Shown piece after piece: positions 12,030 to 23,184 of a DNA stretch of 64,000 nucleotides. The position numbers and the translations under genes are program-made. Each line of letters opens with the position of its first letter. Within the stretch, counting starts at the first letter, position 1. This DNA comes from Nageia nagi (lineage: Eukaryota > Pinophyta), in contig JBITNC010000002.1 in NCBI GenBank assembly GCA_050084985.1, forward strand, positions 8,494,001 to 8,558,000, in the 5' to 3' direction. Below the pieces are notes generated by a model. That model was given only the letters and a program-made list of their open reading frames with translations, did not search any database and was not told the origin of the DNA.

Positions 12030-13752
12030 TAGAGATCATATTGTCATAGTGGATTTTACCAAAGGTCCTTATGATGGAATTTGATCTTATTTGATATTTA
12101 TCTGGTATTATTTTTTATTTTCTATCTTTGTTGTAAGTTTTCAAATATATTTTAAGCATTCTAACAAGTTACCACATACTACGAGGTGCTTTTTGATCAT
12201 TTTCATGATTTGAGACTCTATCATTGATGTCATCATCTACCATAGTCTAAGAAATGCATTACTGTTGTTCAAGAGCTTTATCGTTGATATTATTATTTTC
12301 ATAGTGTGGCATTTAGTGGTTAAGTCTTTTCAAAGTGTGGCATAAGTATTACTAATATCATCATCTTTACGATGCAATATTCAATATTGAAGTGTTTTTC
12401 AAGGTGAGATATATCTTGTGTTAACATCATCATCTTTGTGGTATGATGTTTAGTGTTGAAGTATTTTCCAAGATGCATCATCTCTTGTACTAACAACATC
12501 ATCTTCATAATACAACATTCAATGTTGGATTATTTATCAAGGTAAAACATCTCTTATGTTGACATCATCATCTTTATGGTATGGTGAACATAGTTGAAGT
12601 GCTTTACCAAAGTACGATAACTATTTCTAATATCATCATCTTTGCAACATGGAATTAATTAAAAGACTTTACCAAGGTATGACATAACTATTTCTAATAT
12701 CATCATCTTTGCAACATGGCATTAGTTGAAAGGCTTTACCAAAATGCATCATCTCTTGGACTAACATCATCATCTTGGCAATGTAACATTCAGTGTTGAA
12801 GTATTTGTTGAGGTACAACATCTCTTATGTTAACATCATCATCTTTATGGTACAATGAACATAATTGAAGGGCTTTACCAAAGTACTACATAACTATTTC
12901 TAATATCACCATCTTTGCAACATGGCATTAGTTGAAAGGCTTTACCAAAGTGCAGCATAAGTGTTATTATATCATCATCTTTGTAGCATAATTTCTAGTA
13001 GTTTAATCTTATCAAAGTGTGGCATAGGTGATGATGACATCATTGGCTTCACAACATAATGTATAGTGGTTTAAGCTTATTGAAGTGTGGTATATTTGGT
13101 GTTGATGTAATTAGTTCATGATTTAACATTATTGTTATTGAATTGAATTTATAAATTATAGCACAAAAATGTAGTTAAAGGACTAATTTTATCACTAATG
13201 ATATAACCAATGTTGATCTTCATATAGAACCATTGTAACAACCCAACACAAATCAAAAGGGGAGTTGAAGAGGTTATAGAAGTGGTATAGTTTGTCGAGG
13301 AAGTTGAAATAATTGAGAGGAATCTAAGGGGATGTTTGTTTTGATTATAAAACTTCTAAAGAGCTTTTTTATGGGGATCGATGTATTTTGGATGTTGTTG
13401 ATGTGTGAAAAGAAGTATGTTTCTTTATTTTTTAGAGTGTTTACATAAGCATATGGGATTAAGAGGAAATATTAAGGACATTATTATCCTCTTAGTTTTT
13501 AATGGATGTAATATTCATAGATAAATAATTGATAAGAAGATAGACAAATTGAACTACTTACACATTGGAAGGAACCTATATATATCCTTGTATTGAATTT
13601 ATTATGTGTGTGTTTCATTTTTAATGTAAATTGTTATTTAGAGTTTTATTGTATTCCCTACTGGGATATGAATATAGCAATAAGAAAACTAAATATTAAA
13701 TTAAAATTTGTATTTGAGGACTTGTGTATGCTATAAGAATCTAGTGATTACA
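12030..13752 (+). repeat. 5' LTR of the outer gypsy element
   Basis: Aligns by eye with 23185-24545 at both ends: GTGGATTTTAC...GGTCCT at the left and TTTGTATTTGAGGACT...GATTACA at the right. It is longer than the 3' copy mainly because its internal array has more units. Confidence 0.75.
12215..13105 (+). repeat. about 68-bp tandem array inside the 5' LTR
   Basis: About 13 diverged units, each marked by ATCATCATCTTT. Marker-to-marker distances between 12357 and 13040 are 66-71 bp. Several units carry a dyad such as CAATATTCAATATTG (about 12376) or CAACATTCAATGTTG (about 12511), followed by a GAAGTGTTTT- or AAGGCTTTACC-type segment. The related array in the 3' LTR has fewer units. Confidence 0.85.
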
Positions 13753-13759
13753 AATCACA

Positions 13760-13771
13760 TGCTATCAAAGC
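13760..13771 (+). other. primer-binding-site-like motif of the outer gypsy
   Basis: TGCTATCAAAGC lies 8 bases after the 5' LTR end and matches 10 of 12 positions of the common plant motif TGGTATCAGAGC, which pairs with the 3' end of initiator tRNA-Met. Confidence 0.65.
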
Positions 13772-13800
13772 ATTGAGTTTGAGTTTCTTGAAGATTATCG

Positions 13801-14800
13801 ATGCATGGTAGAAGATCTCATAATCCTGATTTAGTTCCATTGAATGCAAAAGTTGAAACAAGGACTAGAAACTCTACCATGGAAGGATTTGAGGAAAATC
13901 TTAAATCGATAACTAGCAAAGATATGCATATGTCATAATTATAATTTGAGAGACAATTTTGGAAATGGAGAATAATCTAAATTACCTCATAGAGTTTATG
14001 GTGATGAGTAAACAATTTATAAATAAAGAACCAAAAAATCATAATAATAATGAGGAAAAAAAGCCCAAGATTTCAAACCATCCTTCTTCTTTAGCAATAC
14101 CTTTCAAAGTAGAATCCAAGGTGGACATTCCTACATTTGGAGGTGAAGTTGATGCTAGGAAGCTTAACAACTGGTTGAAATAATTAGAGATATTTTTCCA
14201 AATTCATGATGTTGAATATATTCATAATATTTCTTTTTTCATACTCAAAATGGGGGGTCATGCCTTAGTTTAGTGGTAAAGCCATGTTGAATCCCTTAGG
14301 CATAAAAATCAACCATCTATCTATTCATGGGATGAATTCATGAAAATACTTAGGAATCAATTCTATTCATTGGTACATTATAATAAAAAACTCTTTAAAT
14401 GGAAATTCTTATGCTAGAAGAAGGATAATCAATCCAATACTACTCTGTAGAGTTTAAAAAGCAAGCTACCTTCCTAGGTATTTCTTTGAAGAATTCATAG
14501 ATTGTGATGAAATATGTTGGAGGAATTCATAGTCATATTAGATTAATCATTATGTTATTAAATCCAAAATATGTATAACAAGTAAGTGTCAAAGCATAAT
14601 ACATGGAGGAAGATCAAGGAAAGAATCATATTGATGAACACTCCAACCAATATCAGTAGAAGAAAGGTGAACTTGATAAGGGGAAATCTCAAGAAAATGG
14701 TAAAGCAAAATCACAAGAGAGTAAAAATACTAACACTACCAAGAAATAGGAGATAAATAAGCATTATTCATATTACAAAAGGGATGGTCATACTAAGAAT
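13801..14800 (+). pseudogene. gypsy gag remnant
   Basis: The ATG at 13801 starts a gag-like protein. The best part reads KVDIPTFGGEVDARKLNNWLK (end near 14180), then after a stop LEIFFQIHDVEY, KMGGHALV and WDEFMKILRNQFYSL. This is the retrotransposon gag core (P.F.G..DA..L..WL, MGG.AL.WW, W..F...L..QF). Near 14755-14800 a decayed nucleocapsid knuckle (YYKRDGHTKNK) has lost its cysteines. Gag normally forms the cytoplasmic particle that packages element RNA. Several stops make this copy inactive, and it ends where the inner unit begins. Confidence 0.8.
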
Positions 14801-14805
14801 AAAGT

Positions 14806-16015
14806 TGTCAATCAACTAGTTTGTTGAACAAATTTTACCAGCCTTTCTCTCAGGATCAATCCTATCACTTGCCATAAATTTTTGCTTGGTATCCATACAC
14901 ACACTAATGATAATAGCCAATTTTATAACAGCCTCATCCATGTAGGCAAACATCATATTAACTATTACAAAATTATACATAAGGATTACAAGTTTTAATT
15001 ACTCATGAAAGACTCATTAATTATCATGCTCTAACTATTTATAAAGTAATTACAATGGCTAGGAAATATGTGCTTGCCTCTTCTCAACTAGTACTAGACT
15101 ATTCTACTATTAATTAATGCTTGATCAACCAACTATAATGTACTATCCTCATTTGTCTTGAGCTCCTTTAGTTTGATGGTTTTAGGTAATCTTTGAGTAT
15201 TTTGATGCATTTATTACTAGAATCCTTTAGGAAACTTCAATGTCTTCATTATCCTCTGATCAAGCATACCTTTTCAGAGTACTTGCATAGCTTTTGTAAC
15301 TTTGGCTAGCTATTATTATATAAATTTAATCAATTTTGGGGATTTACTCTCCAATTTTATATTGACTATGTAGGGTACTTATTTGAATGATGTGACTAAG
15401 GAGGGGGCTATTTGTAATGAATACTAAGGTGCCATGTAGAAATATTGATGTGGTTAATATATTGGCATCACCTTAGGTCTTTATCTATATTTTCCTACTG
15501 TTGAATTTCTTTTTTAATGTTCTACATTATGTTTCTAAGGATTATGTATTTGTTCATTTTTGAGACCTATGATCTCGAGTTCTTATGATTTAGGCCATCT
15601 CTATGTGTTATTTGTTTCCAACGCTCAATCAATCTTAAGGCATTTAGGCCATGAAGTTGTTGGATATGGGGCATTTTACTTTCTAATATGACATTAGTGG
15701 TTAAATATTCCACATCTCTATGATTTACCAACACTTGAGTTCTTTTGAGGTTTGCAAGTTTGGGGTTCATTAGAGTCGGGAGCCTTTAAGTTTAGGAGTG
15801 ATGTTAGCTACAAGATCAACTTGAGCTTTATCATTCATCCATCCTTAGTTTCCTTTTGATCAAGATTGTAGACCTTGTAGGAAACACTTAGGATCAATAA
15901 TTTTGAATATGTTATAACATAGCTTTAAACATAGCAATTAGTACCCAAAAATATATTTAATTACATTATTGCTTCTTTATACAAAATTAAAGCAAAGAAA
16001 ATTAAAAAGAAATTA
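14806..16015. repeat. left 1.2-kb direct repeat of the nested unit
   Basis: Begins TGTCAATCAACTAG and ends near AAAGCAAAGAAAATTAAAAAG. It matches 19531-20738 along its length with substitutions and almost equal total length. Its minus strand holds an open frame (15770-15567, starting MNPKLANLKRTQVLV) whose wording is partly kept in the other copy (MNPKLANLIRTQVLV), hinting at former coding sequence of unknown family. Confidence 0.75.
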
Positions 16016-18543
16016 TTGATCCAAAAAATGCAATTTGGTTTTTGCCTTATGAAAAGGGGGGTGTCAAATTTGTTCATGGTGATGAACCAACCATCCTTGG
16101 ATGAATTGATTTTAAGCTAATTCAACATTCAGCATTTTATATCTAAGATGGTACTTGGTGAGCCTTTTAAACATTTAAGTGATCATAATTTATCGATAAA
16201 ACTATAATCTATTTAATGATAGAGATTATGGGAACATTAGTGATAAATGTTCCTCAAAGAGTTTCTACACTCATAAATGGATCTTGGTTTAGAAATCCAA
16301 AATCCAAAATATCAATATCTCATAATATTCTTTAGACACTTCCTATTTACAAAAAAGTGAATAGGATCTTAAGTCTTTGGTAATCCAATCTTATCCAAAA
16401 TGGTCATGCTCAAATACTTAATCAATGAGATTACACATCATTCTTGTAAAATATCCAATCCAAATGAGATTTGTCTCTCATAGACAAGATGACATTACCC
16501 ATTCAATGAAGCACTTGGAACAAAGAATCATAATGTTTACTTCCCATAAACATATATGTATACCTATTAAAAGGATCCTTGCAAAGAGAGGAGGCAATCT
16601 AACTCTAATTTTCGATGTTCAATTTTGTTAAGATGTTACCTTATCCATTAGAAAATGGAAAAAAATGAAAAAAGATAGATTAACTAATAGAGATAAAATA
16701 TTAAGAGTGCAATAAAGAGAGGGAAATGGTATTAGTTGAGGCCAACCTAAGATTCCAACAATTTTAACAAAACCTAGAGAAAGTACCTCTAGCTCAAATA
16801 CACCCCTTCATGTTACTATCCATTTTTTTGGTTGCAAGAGAGCAAAAGATATAGTCACTAATATCTCATTTGTCATACTTTAAAAAATAGGAAACATACA
16901 AATGATGCAAACATTTAAGTCATCCAAATACTATATAATGAAACAAAAGGGTAAAGGCCTTCATACTCAATTTGGTTTGGAAAAATAGATATTCCATTAT
17001 TAAGAGGGAAATGATGAGATATCCAAACTCCTATATTACATCGATATGAGTTGTATATATAGCTTCAGATTTAGAAAATATATACCAATAGTAATATGAG
17101 AATCTAAGAAAGAGTCTAATGTTACAATTTGTATGTGATTAACTAAAATAACAAAATTATGAAATCTATAAAAATATCTAAGCTACAATTTGAATACATA
17201 CCCATAAACTCTTAAATTTATGCTAATGATAACTAAATTTTATCTTTAGCACCCAGATGCATATGGGAATTCTAGTTTATAAAAGAGTAGAGAAATGTTG
17301 GAAGCTTCTTTTTAATATTTACAATGTTGTAAGCTTGTTTTTAATATTTTTCCAAACTTTGGGTAGTAAAAATTAGATTACTAATTATTTTGACCAAAAG
17401 GAAATGTTGTTGTAGATTCTAATGGATTTAGATGTATATTGCTAGGTTTTGGGTAAGCTAGTCACAATATGATACTATCAGAATTTAGGCAAGTATAAGA
17501 TATCTTAATTGATAATCAAATTGCAATACTCTTCAAGGATGCCTTGGTAATAGTTTGGCCTTACTTCAAGAAGTTGCATGGAATACAAAGTTTGTCAAGT
17601 TTTGGGAACCTTGTTTACTTACAAAGTTGTCAAGTTATGGAAAATTTCATCTATCTCAAAGCTTTTTGCACTTTGGAAAAAATGTGCTAATGAAGGATAT
17701 CGCCTAGCTCAGGGAAAAAGGTTTAACAAATCAAAACCATCAGACTTCAGGAAAGCTCTCTTTCATCAAGCTACTACTATTTTGAATGCTTCTAAAATAT
17801 CTCAAACTTGTTAAAAAATAACTTAGGCATTAATAAATAACTTCCCTACTTACTAAAAGTTGCAATTTCTATAACAAAAATCTTATATACAAAATAATGT
17901 GACCATTAGAAATTAAATATTTCTCTTATCCCAAAATTTTTTGCCTCAACCAGTCTAATATGGAGATCTTATCTACCAAAGGTGATCTTCATAGTTGGTA
18001 CATGATGGGGAAGGTGGGTTAGAAAAAATGCCAGGAGGGTAGGCTTCTTCAACATTTCATGTATCATGATATTGCTTCCTTCTCCCAAACAAGTATTATC
18101 TTTAGTTTCCTCAAATCACTACATGAATTATTATGGCCTTCATTCTAATAACCCATGACACTTGCAAAATTATACTTTAATGTGTGTAAACTAAGAGGAA
18201 GGGTATTAGGGGGAAATGGAGAAGAGGAGAGTAGACAAACCTTCAAGGAAGGGATAATTTATCAATGGGTAAGAAGGCAATCTGTAATGTGGGTTACCAT
18301 GATTGTGCATGGGTGAAGGAAACTGTGGGGTGATTTTATGGGAGGGAGCAAACCATTATGTATGGGGAGTGTAGGTGTGGAGATAAAAAATAGAACACCT
18401 ATGAATAGAGTGGAGATGAGGGTGTTAGAATATCCCTATTTACATGGCCACCATATCATAATATAAATTTGCAAGCTTCACATGACATCATTTCTTATTC
18501 CTCAGCTCCATCATCATCCTCTTTTTTCTCCTTTGGAATATGA
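16016..18543. other. interior of nested unit, no gene recognised
   Basis: A+T-rich DNA. Short open frames at 16425-16631 and 17578-17814 (both plus) match no family I know. The segment 17885-17925 is repeated just after the right 1.2-kb repeat. Confidence 0.5.
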
Positions 18544-19040
18544 TGTTGGAATTTATAATGAATTATTGTAAGGTCTCTTAATGTGAATTCAATTAATACT
18601 CAAGGTATCAAGGTACCTTAGATACCTTAAGTATTTATTGAATAAGGTAATGTAAATTCACTAATACTTAAGTATATAGTGAATAAGGTTGAATAGAGAT
18701 TTAGTCACCTAGGATTAGTTTCTCTCATATGAGGACTTGAAGGCTTTTATTTATAAGTGAATTTGAGTTGTTGTAGACCTACATAGCGCCAAATGGTTCT
18801 CATAATATCCATTTAGCTCTAGATTTGATAAGATATTTAGGCCAATGTTAGGATGTCCTTTGTTTTTCATCTTTATGTGCATCCTTGAATTACATTGGTC
18901 ACATGGATATTCTTTCATTTTATTGTACAGGGACCTATCTTCTTTAGTCTATTTTGTTGATTGTAATATGCTCAAGACATTAGTTAGATATCTCAATCAA
19001 TGCTCCATTTGCAAAATAAATTCAAAATGGTTAATGGATC
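18544..19040 (+). repeat. copia-type LTR fragment
   Basis: TGTTGGAATTTATAATG at 18544, followed by ATTATTGTAAGG, AATACTCAAGG and ATACCTTAAGTATTT, closely resembles the start of the LTR of the copia element whose 5' LTR lies at 39704-40204 (reverse strand there). The right end is estimated from that LTR's length. No primer-binding site follows, so it is a solo LTR or a fragment. Confidence 0.55.
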
Positions 19041-19530
19041 CCATTGGGTGTACTAAAAACTTTTGATTGGCTAAGTGGAGCTTTGTCATCCAAGAATTGG
19101 ATAAGACAAGTCTTCTAAACTTTGAAATTTTGAATATGCTAGCTCCTATTTCTAACTAAGCATGGAATGCCCTCCATTTTGGTAGGATGAATCATTTGTT
19201 GTAAGGTTAAAATTTTGAAAGAAAGAGAGAAAAATAATGAAAATAAAAGGGAAATACAAGGTGTAGGGTACATGTAAAGATATGGGAAATTACCCTCAAG
19301 CTTGCATGCCCAAATTTTCAATAGCAGGATCATTACAACCACTAAGCTATTAGGAAATGGCCAAATATATTATAAAACTTAGTAAACTAAACTTACTAGC
19401 TTTAGTTTCATAGGAATCCTATGTCTAACATTTGTAATGCATAGTCTAAATGCCACAACATCAGAAAGGATGAAGGACCTTCACACAAACAGTCAATCAT
19501 TAATGAAACTCATGTTAGAAAGATCAATTG

Positions 19531-20738
19531 GTCAATCAACAAGTTTATTTAACAAATTTTACCAATTTTTCTCTCAAGGTCAATCCTATCATGTACCATA
19601 TATTCTTGCTTAGTATCTATACACATAGTAATGATAACAATCAATTAACTAATAATTTTATCGATGTAGGCAAACATCATATTAACTCTTACAAAATTAC
19701 ACATAAGAATTATAGGTTTGAGGTATTTAGGAAAGACTTGTTAATTATCATGCTCCAACTACTTATAGAGCAATTACAATGGCTAAGAAATATATTTCTA
19801 CCTCTTCTCAACTAGTACTAGACTATTCTACTACTAGTTAATGTTGGATTAGCCAACTATATTATATTATCCTTGTTGGTTGTGAGCTCATTTAGTCCAA
19901 TGATTTTAGGTAATCTCCAAGTATTTGATGTATTTTATGTTAGGATAATTTAAGAAATATTAATGTCTTCATGATCCTCTAAACGAGCATGCCTTTTTAG
20001 AGTACATGCATAGCTTTTTTTAGCTTTGGCTAGTTATTCTTCTACACATTTGATCAATTTTTGGGATTTATTCTCTGAGTTCATGTCGAATGTGTAGGGT
20101 ACTTATCTAGATAATATGATTAATTAGGGTGCTAGTTGCAACATATACCTAAGCACCATGTAGAAATCCTAAGGTGGTTAACATGTTGGCATTACATTAG
20201 GTCTTCATAGATCTTGCCTCTACTATTTGATTTCCTTTTGAATGTTGTGCATCAAGTTTTTAGGGACTATGTATCTATTCATGTTCAGGATATATGACCT
20301 CCAGGTGTTATGAATTGATCCATCTTTGAGTGCTATTTTTTGCCAATTATCAATCATCCTTAAGGCATTTAGGATCAAGAGTGGTTGGATTTAGGATCTT
20401 TTACTATCCAAGATAACATAAAAGGCTCAAGATTCCCTATCTCTACAATCTACCAGCACTTGAGTTCTTATGAGGTTTGCAAGTTTGGGGTTCATTAGAT
20501 TTGAGAGCCTTTAAGTTCTAGAGAAACATTAGCTACAACATCGACTTGAGTTTCACCAACCATCCATACTTAGTTTCCTTTTGATCAATATTGTAGACTC
20601 GGGTGGGATATTTAGAATCGATAATCTTGTATACATCATATCATGGCTTTAAACATAACAATTAGTACCTGAAAAGAGATTTTATTACATTATTGCTTCT
20701 TTGCACAAAATTGAAGCAAAGAAAACTAGGAAGAAACC
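19531..20738. repeat. right 1.2-kb direct repeat of the nested unit
   Basis: Second copy of the 14806-16015 repeat in the same orientation. It begins GGTCAATCAAC (first base changed relative to TG in the left copy) and ends near AAAGCAAAGAAAACTAGG. Gypsy reverse-transcriptase sequence resumes within about 60 bases. Confidence 0.75.
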
Positions 20739-20794
20739 TTATACAAAATAATTTGAACATTAGAAATGAAATAATTAACTTTTAAACTTTGGAA

Positions 20795-22960
20795 TACACT
20801 GACTACTTTTATGCGGGTATGAATGAAGTTCTCAGACCATTTCTTGATTCCTTTATTATTATGTATTTGGATGATTTTTTTTCTAGTAATTCCTGGGAAG
20901 AATACTTAGAACATCTTAGACAAGTATTACATACTCTAAAATAAGAAAAAATATTGTTTAAATTAAGCAAGTGTGAGTTTGGAAAGTTATCATTAGTGTA
21001 TCTAGGACATTTTGTTGGTAAAAGATAACTTAAGATAGATCTTGAGAAGGTTGGAGTAATTGTTGAGTGGCCTAGACTCAGTAATGTGATTGATACTTAA
21101 ATCTTCTTAGGGGTTATTCAATACCTTAAGAAATACATTTCTAAGCTTTCTAGCATTGTTTCTCCTTTGCATGATGTTATTGGTGAGAGATTGAATTTTT
21201 AGTGGGGTAAGAAGCAATAAGTATCTTTTTAACTCTTTGAAGTAAAAGATCATAAATACACTAATATTGGCACTTCCCAATCTACAGAAACCATTTAAAA
21301 TTGAGATTAATGCAAGTGAGTATACCATGGGGGTAGTTTTAATGCAAAGGAGAAAACCTATATGTTATCATTTAGATAAATTTAGTGGAATGTGATGAAT
21401 TATCCTACCTTCAAAAATTATTTATATTTTGTAGTATAATCTAGAAAGAAGTGGAAGCATTACTTGATAGGAAAAGAAACTATTATTCATACTAACCATG
21501 AATTGTTGCAATATTAGCAAACTCAATCTAAATTGCAACATGCTTGATATTTCTGGTGGATTGTATTTTTGCAACAATTTCATCTTATGATTAAATACAA
21601 GAAGGGCATCATAAATAAAATTATAGATATGTTATCCAAAGCACTCATTGATAATCAACATATTTCATGTTTGAGCATTATTATGAACTTCAATCCTATT
21701 TTCATGAAGCATATTCAAAAGCATATTTGGAGGATATAAACTTTAAGGAGATTTATTTGAAACTAAAATAGTTTCCTACGTTTGAAGAGGACACTAATAT
21801 TCATATAAAGCATGGACTTATGTATAAGCTTAATTTGCTTTATATATCATAAGGGGAGAGAGTTTAGTCAATTTGGGAAGCTTATTCATCTTGTATTGGT
21901 AGTCATTTTGGAGTGAGATAGACTTTATAAAATCTTCAAAAGTATGTGTATTAGCCTAAGATGCAAGAATAAGTTATAAAGTATATATGGGGCTATGTTC
22001 TGTGTTGCACTAGAAAGCCTAATAATCACAAATTGGGTTTGTATCAACTACTTCTTATTCCAAATAGACCTTGGAAGAGCATTTATATGGACTTTATGGG
22101 AGGATTACCTTTTTCAAACAAGGGGCATAATTACCTATTTATTGTAGTGGATAGGTTTAGTAATATGTGTGTGTTAATTCCATGCAAGAAGACCCTTACT
22201 AGATAAGATGCAACAAACCTCTTCTTTTCTCATATTTGGGTACATTTTTGTTTGCCTAGTTCTATTGTTTCAAATAGGGATAGTATATTTTTGGGCAAGT
22301 TTTGGACCAAATTATGGTGAATATGGATTCTAAGTTGAAGAGAAGTACTACCTTTAATCCTTAAACTAACTGATAAACTAACATAGTGAATAGGATAGTA
22401 GTATGACTATTGTGTGGGTAGTTTGGCAACCATCCTAAGACCTAAGCTAAGAATCTTATGTATATCCATCATTCCTATAATAGAGTTATATATACTTCCA
22501 CTATTAAATATCCATTTGAAGCATGTTTTGGGTATCTTACATTATCATCATTTGATTGTATTTTTGGACAATAGAAAGATCTAGATGAGTCAGTTATGAA
22601 GGAAGAACATAAGCTAAAAGGTTCATTGAGAATATCTTCTAGGTTCACCTTAAGGTCTAGGAACAACTCAAGATAAGCTAAACAAAGCATAATATGAGAT
22701 ATGATAAGCAAGGTGTTGATCACAAGTTTCAAGTTGGTAATCAAGTTTGGCTTTATTTCAATAAAGAGCAGTTAGAAGGACCAAGTAAGAAGCTAAAACT
22801 AATTAGATATGGACCATTTAATATTCTATATAAAGTTAGTGAGAATGGCTTCAAGTTGAATTTACCTTCCTATATGAATATTTCAATTGTTAATATAGAG
22901 ATCTTAAAGTTATTTAAGCCCTTTATGATGATTGAACTATAAATTAAGGAAGTTCAGGTA
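20795..22960 (+). pseudogene. gypsy pol remnant: RT (C-terminal part), RNase H, integrase
   Basis: Starts inside reverse transcriptase (MNEVLRPFLDSF), then IIMYLDDFF with the YLDD active site intact, the CEFG and YLGH blocks and the SNVI...FLG connection. RNase H follows (IEINASEYTMGVVLMQR; ETIIHTNHELLQY; IKYKKGIINKIIDMLSKAL). Integrase shows YMDFMGGLPFSNKGHNYLF, VVDRFS and FCLPSSIVSNRDSIFLGKFW. The tail is FQVGNQVWLYFNKEQLEGP, RYGPFNIL and NIEILKLFKP. These enzymes would copy element RNA and insert the DNA. Numerous stops and shifts kill it, and the RT N-terminus and protease are absent. Confidence 0.88.
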
Positions 22961-23083
22961 TTATGATACATTGAAGGAATATTCTATTTGGCAAGAGAGG
23001 GTTTGGACTACATGAAGGAGATAACAAGAAATTTGGTTAGTTTGGTTGAGGAGATATATGCCCAAAATGATCAAATGGTATGA

Positions 23084-23100
23084 TAAAGGAAAGGTGGGGA
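23084..23100 (+). other. polypurine tract of the outer gypsy
   Basis: TAAAGGAAAGGTGGGGA lies between the end of pol and the 3' LTR, the expected place for plus-strand DNA priming. The gap between it and the first clear LTR similarity (about 23185) is unexplained. Confidence 0.6.
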
Positions 23101-23184
23101 ATTATTTTCCCATCTAATTGGAAACTAAACATTTGTGGGATCAAACACCTACCCATTAAGGATGTATGATTCAAAGATCAAATT

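Larger units (their letters stand above)
14806..20738. mobile_element. unclassified unit bounded by 1.2-kb direct repeats, nested in the gypsy
   Basis: Two direct repeats of about 1.2 kb (14806-16015 and 19531-20738) bracket about 3.5 kb. The unit interrupts the outer gypsy between gag and mid reverse transcriptase. The arrangement looks like LTRs plus an internal region, but I found no convincing primer-binding site, polypurine tract, target duplication or coding sequence inside. It could be a non-autonomous LTR element, or two copies of another repeat. About 40 bases after the second copy (from 20734) resemble 17885-17925, so the right boundary is soft. Confidence 0.5.

Noticed and set aside
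17578-17814. Open frame of 78 codons with faint leucine-rich-repeat look in another frame
   Set aside because: No motif holds over more than a few residues, and no neighbouring exons are visible.
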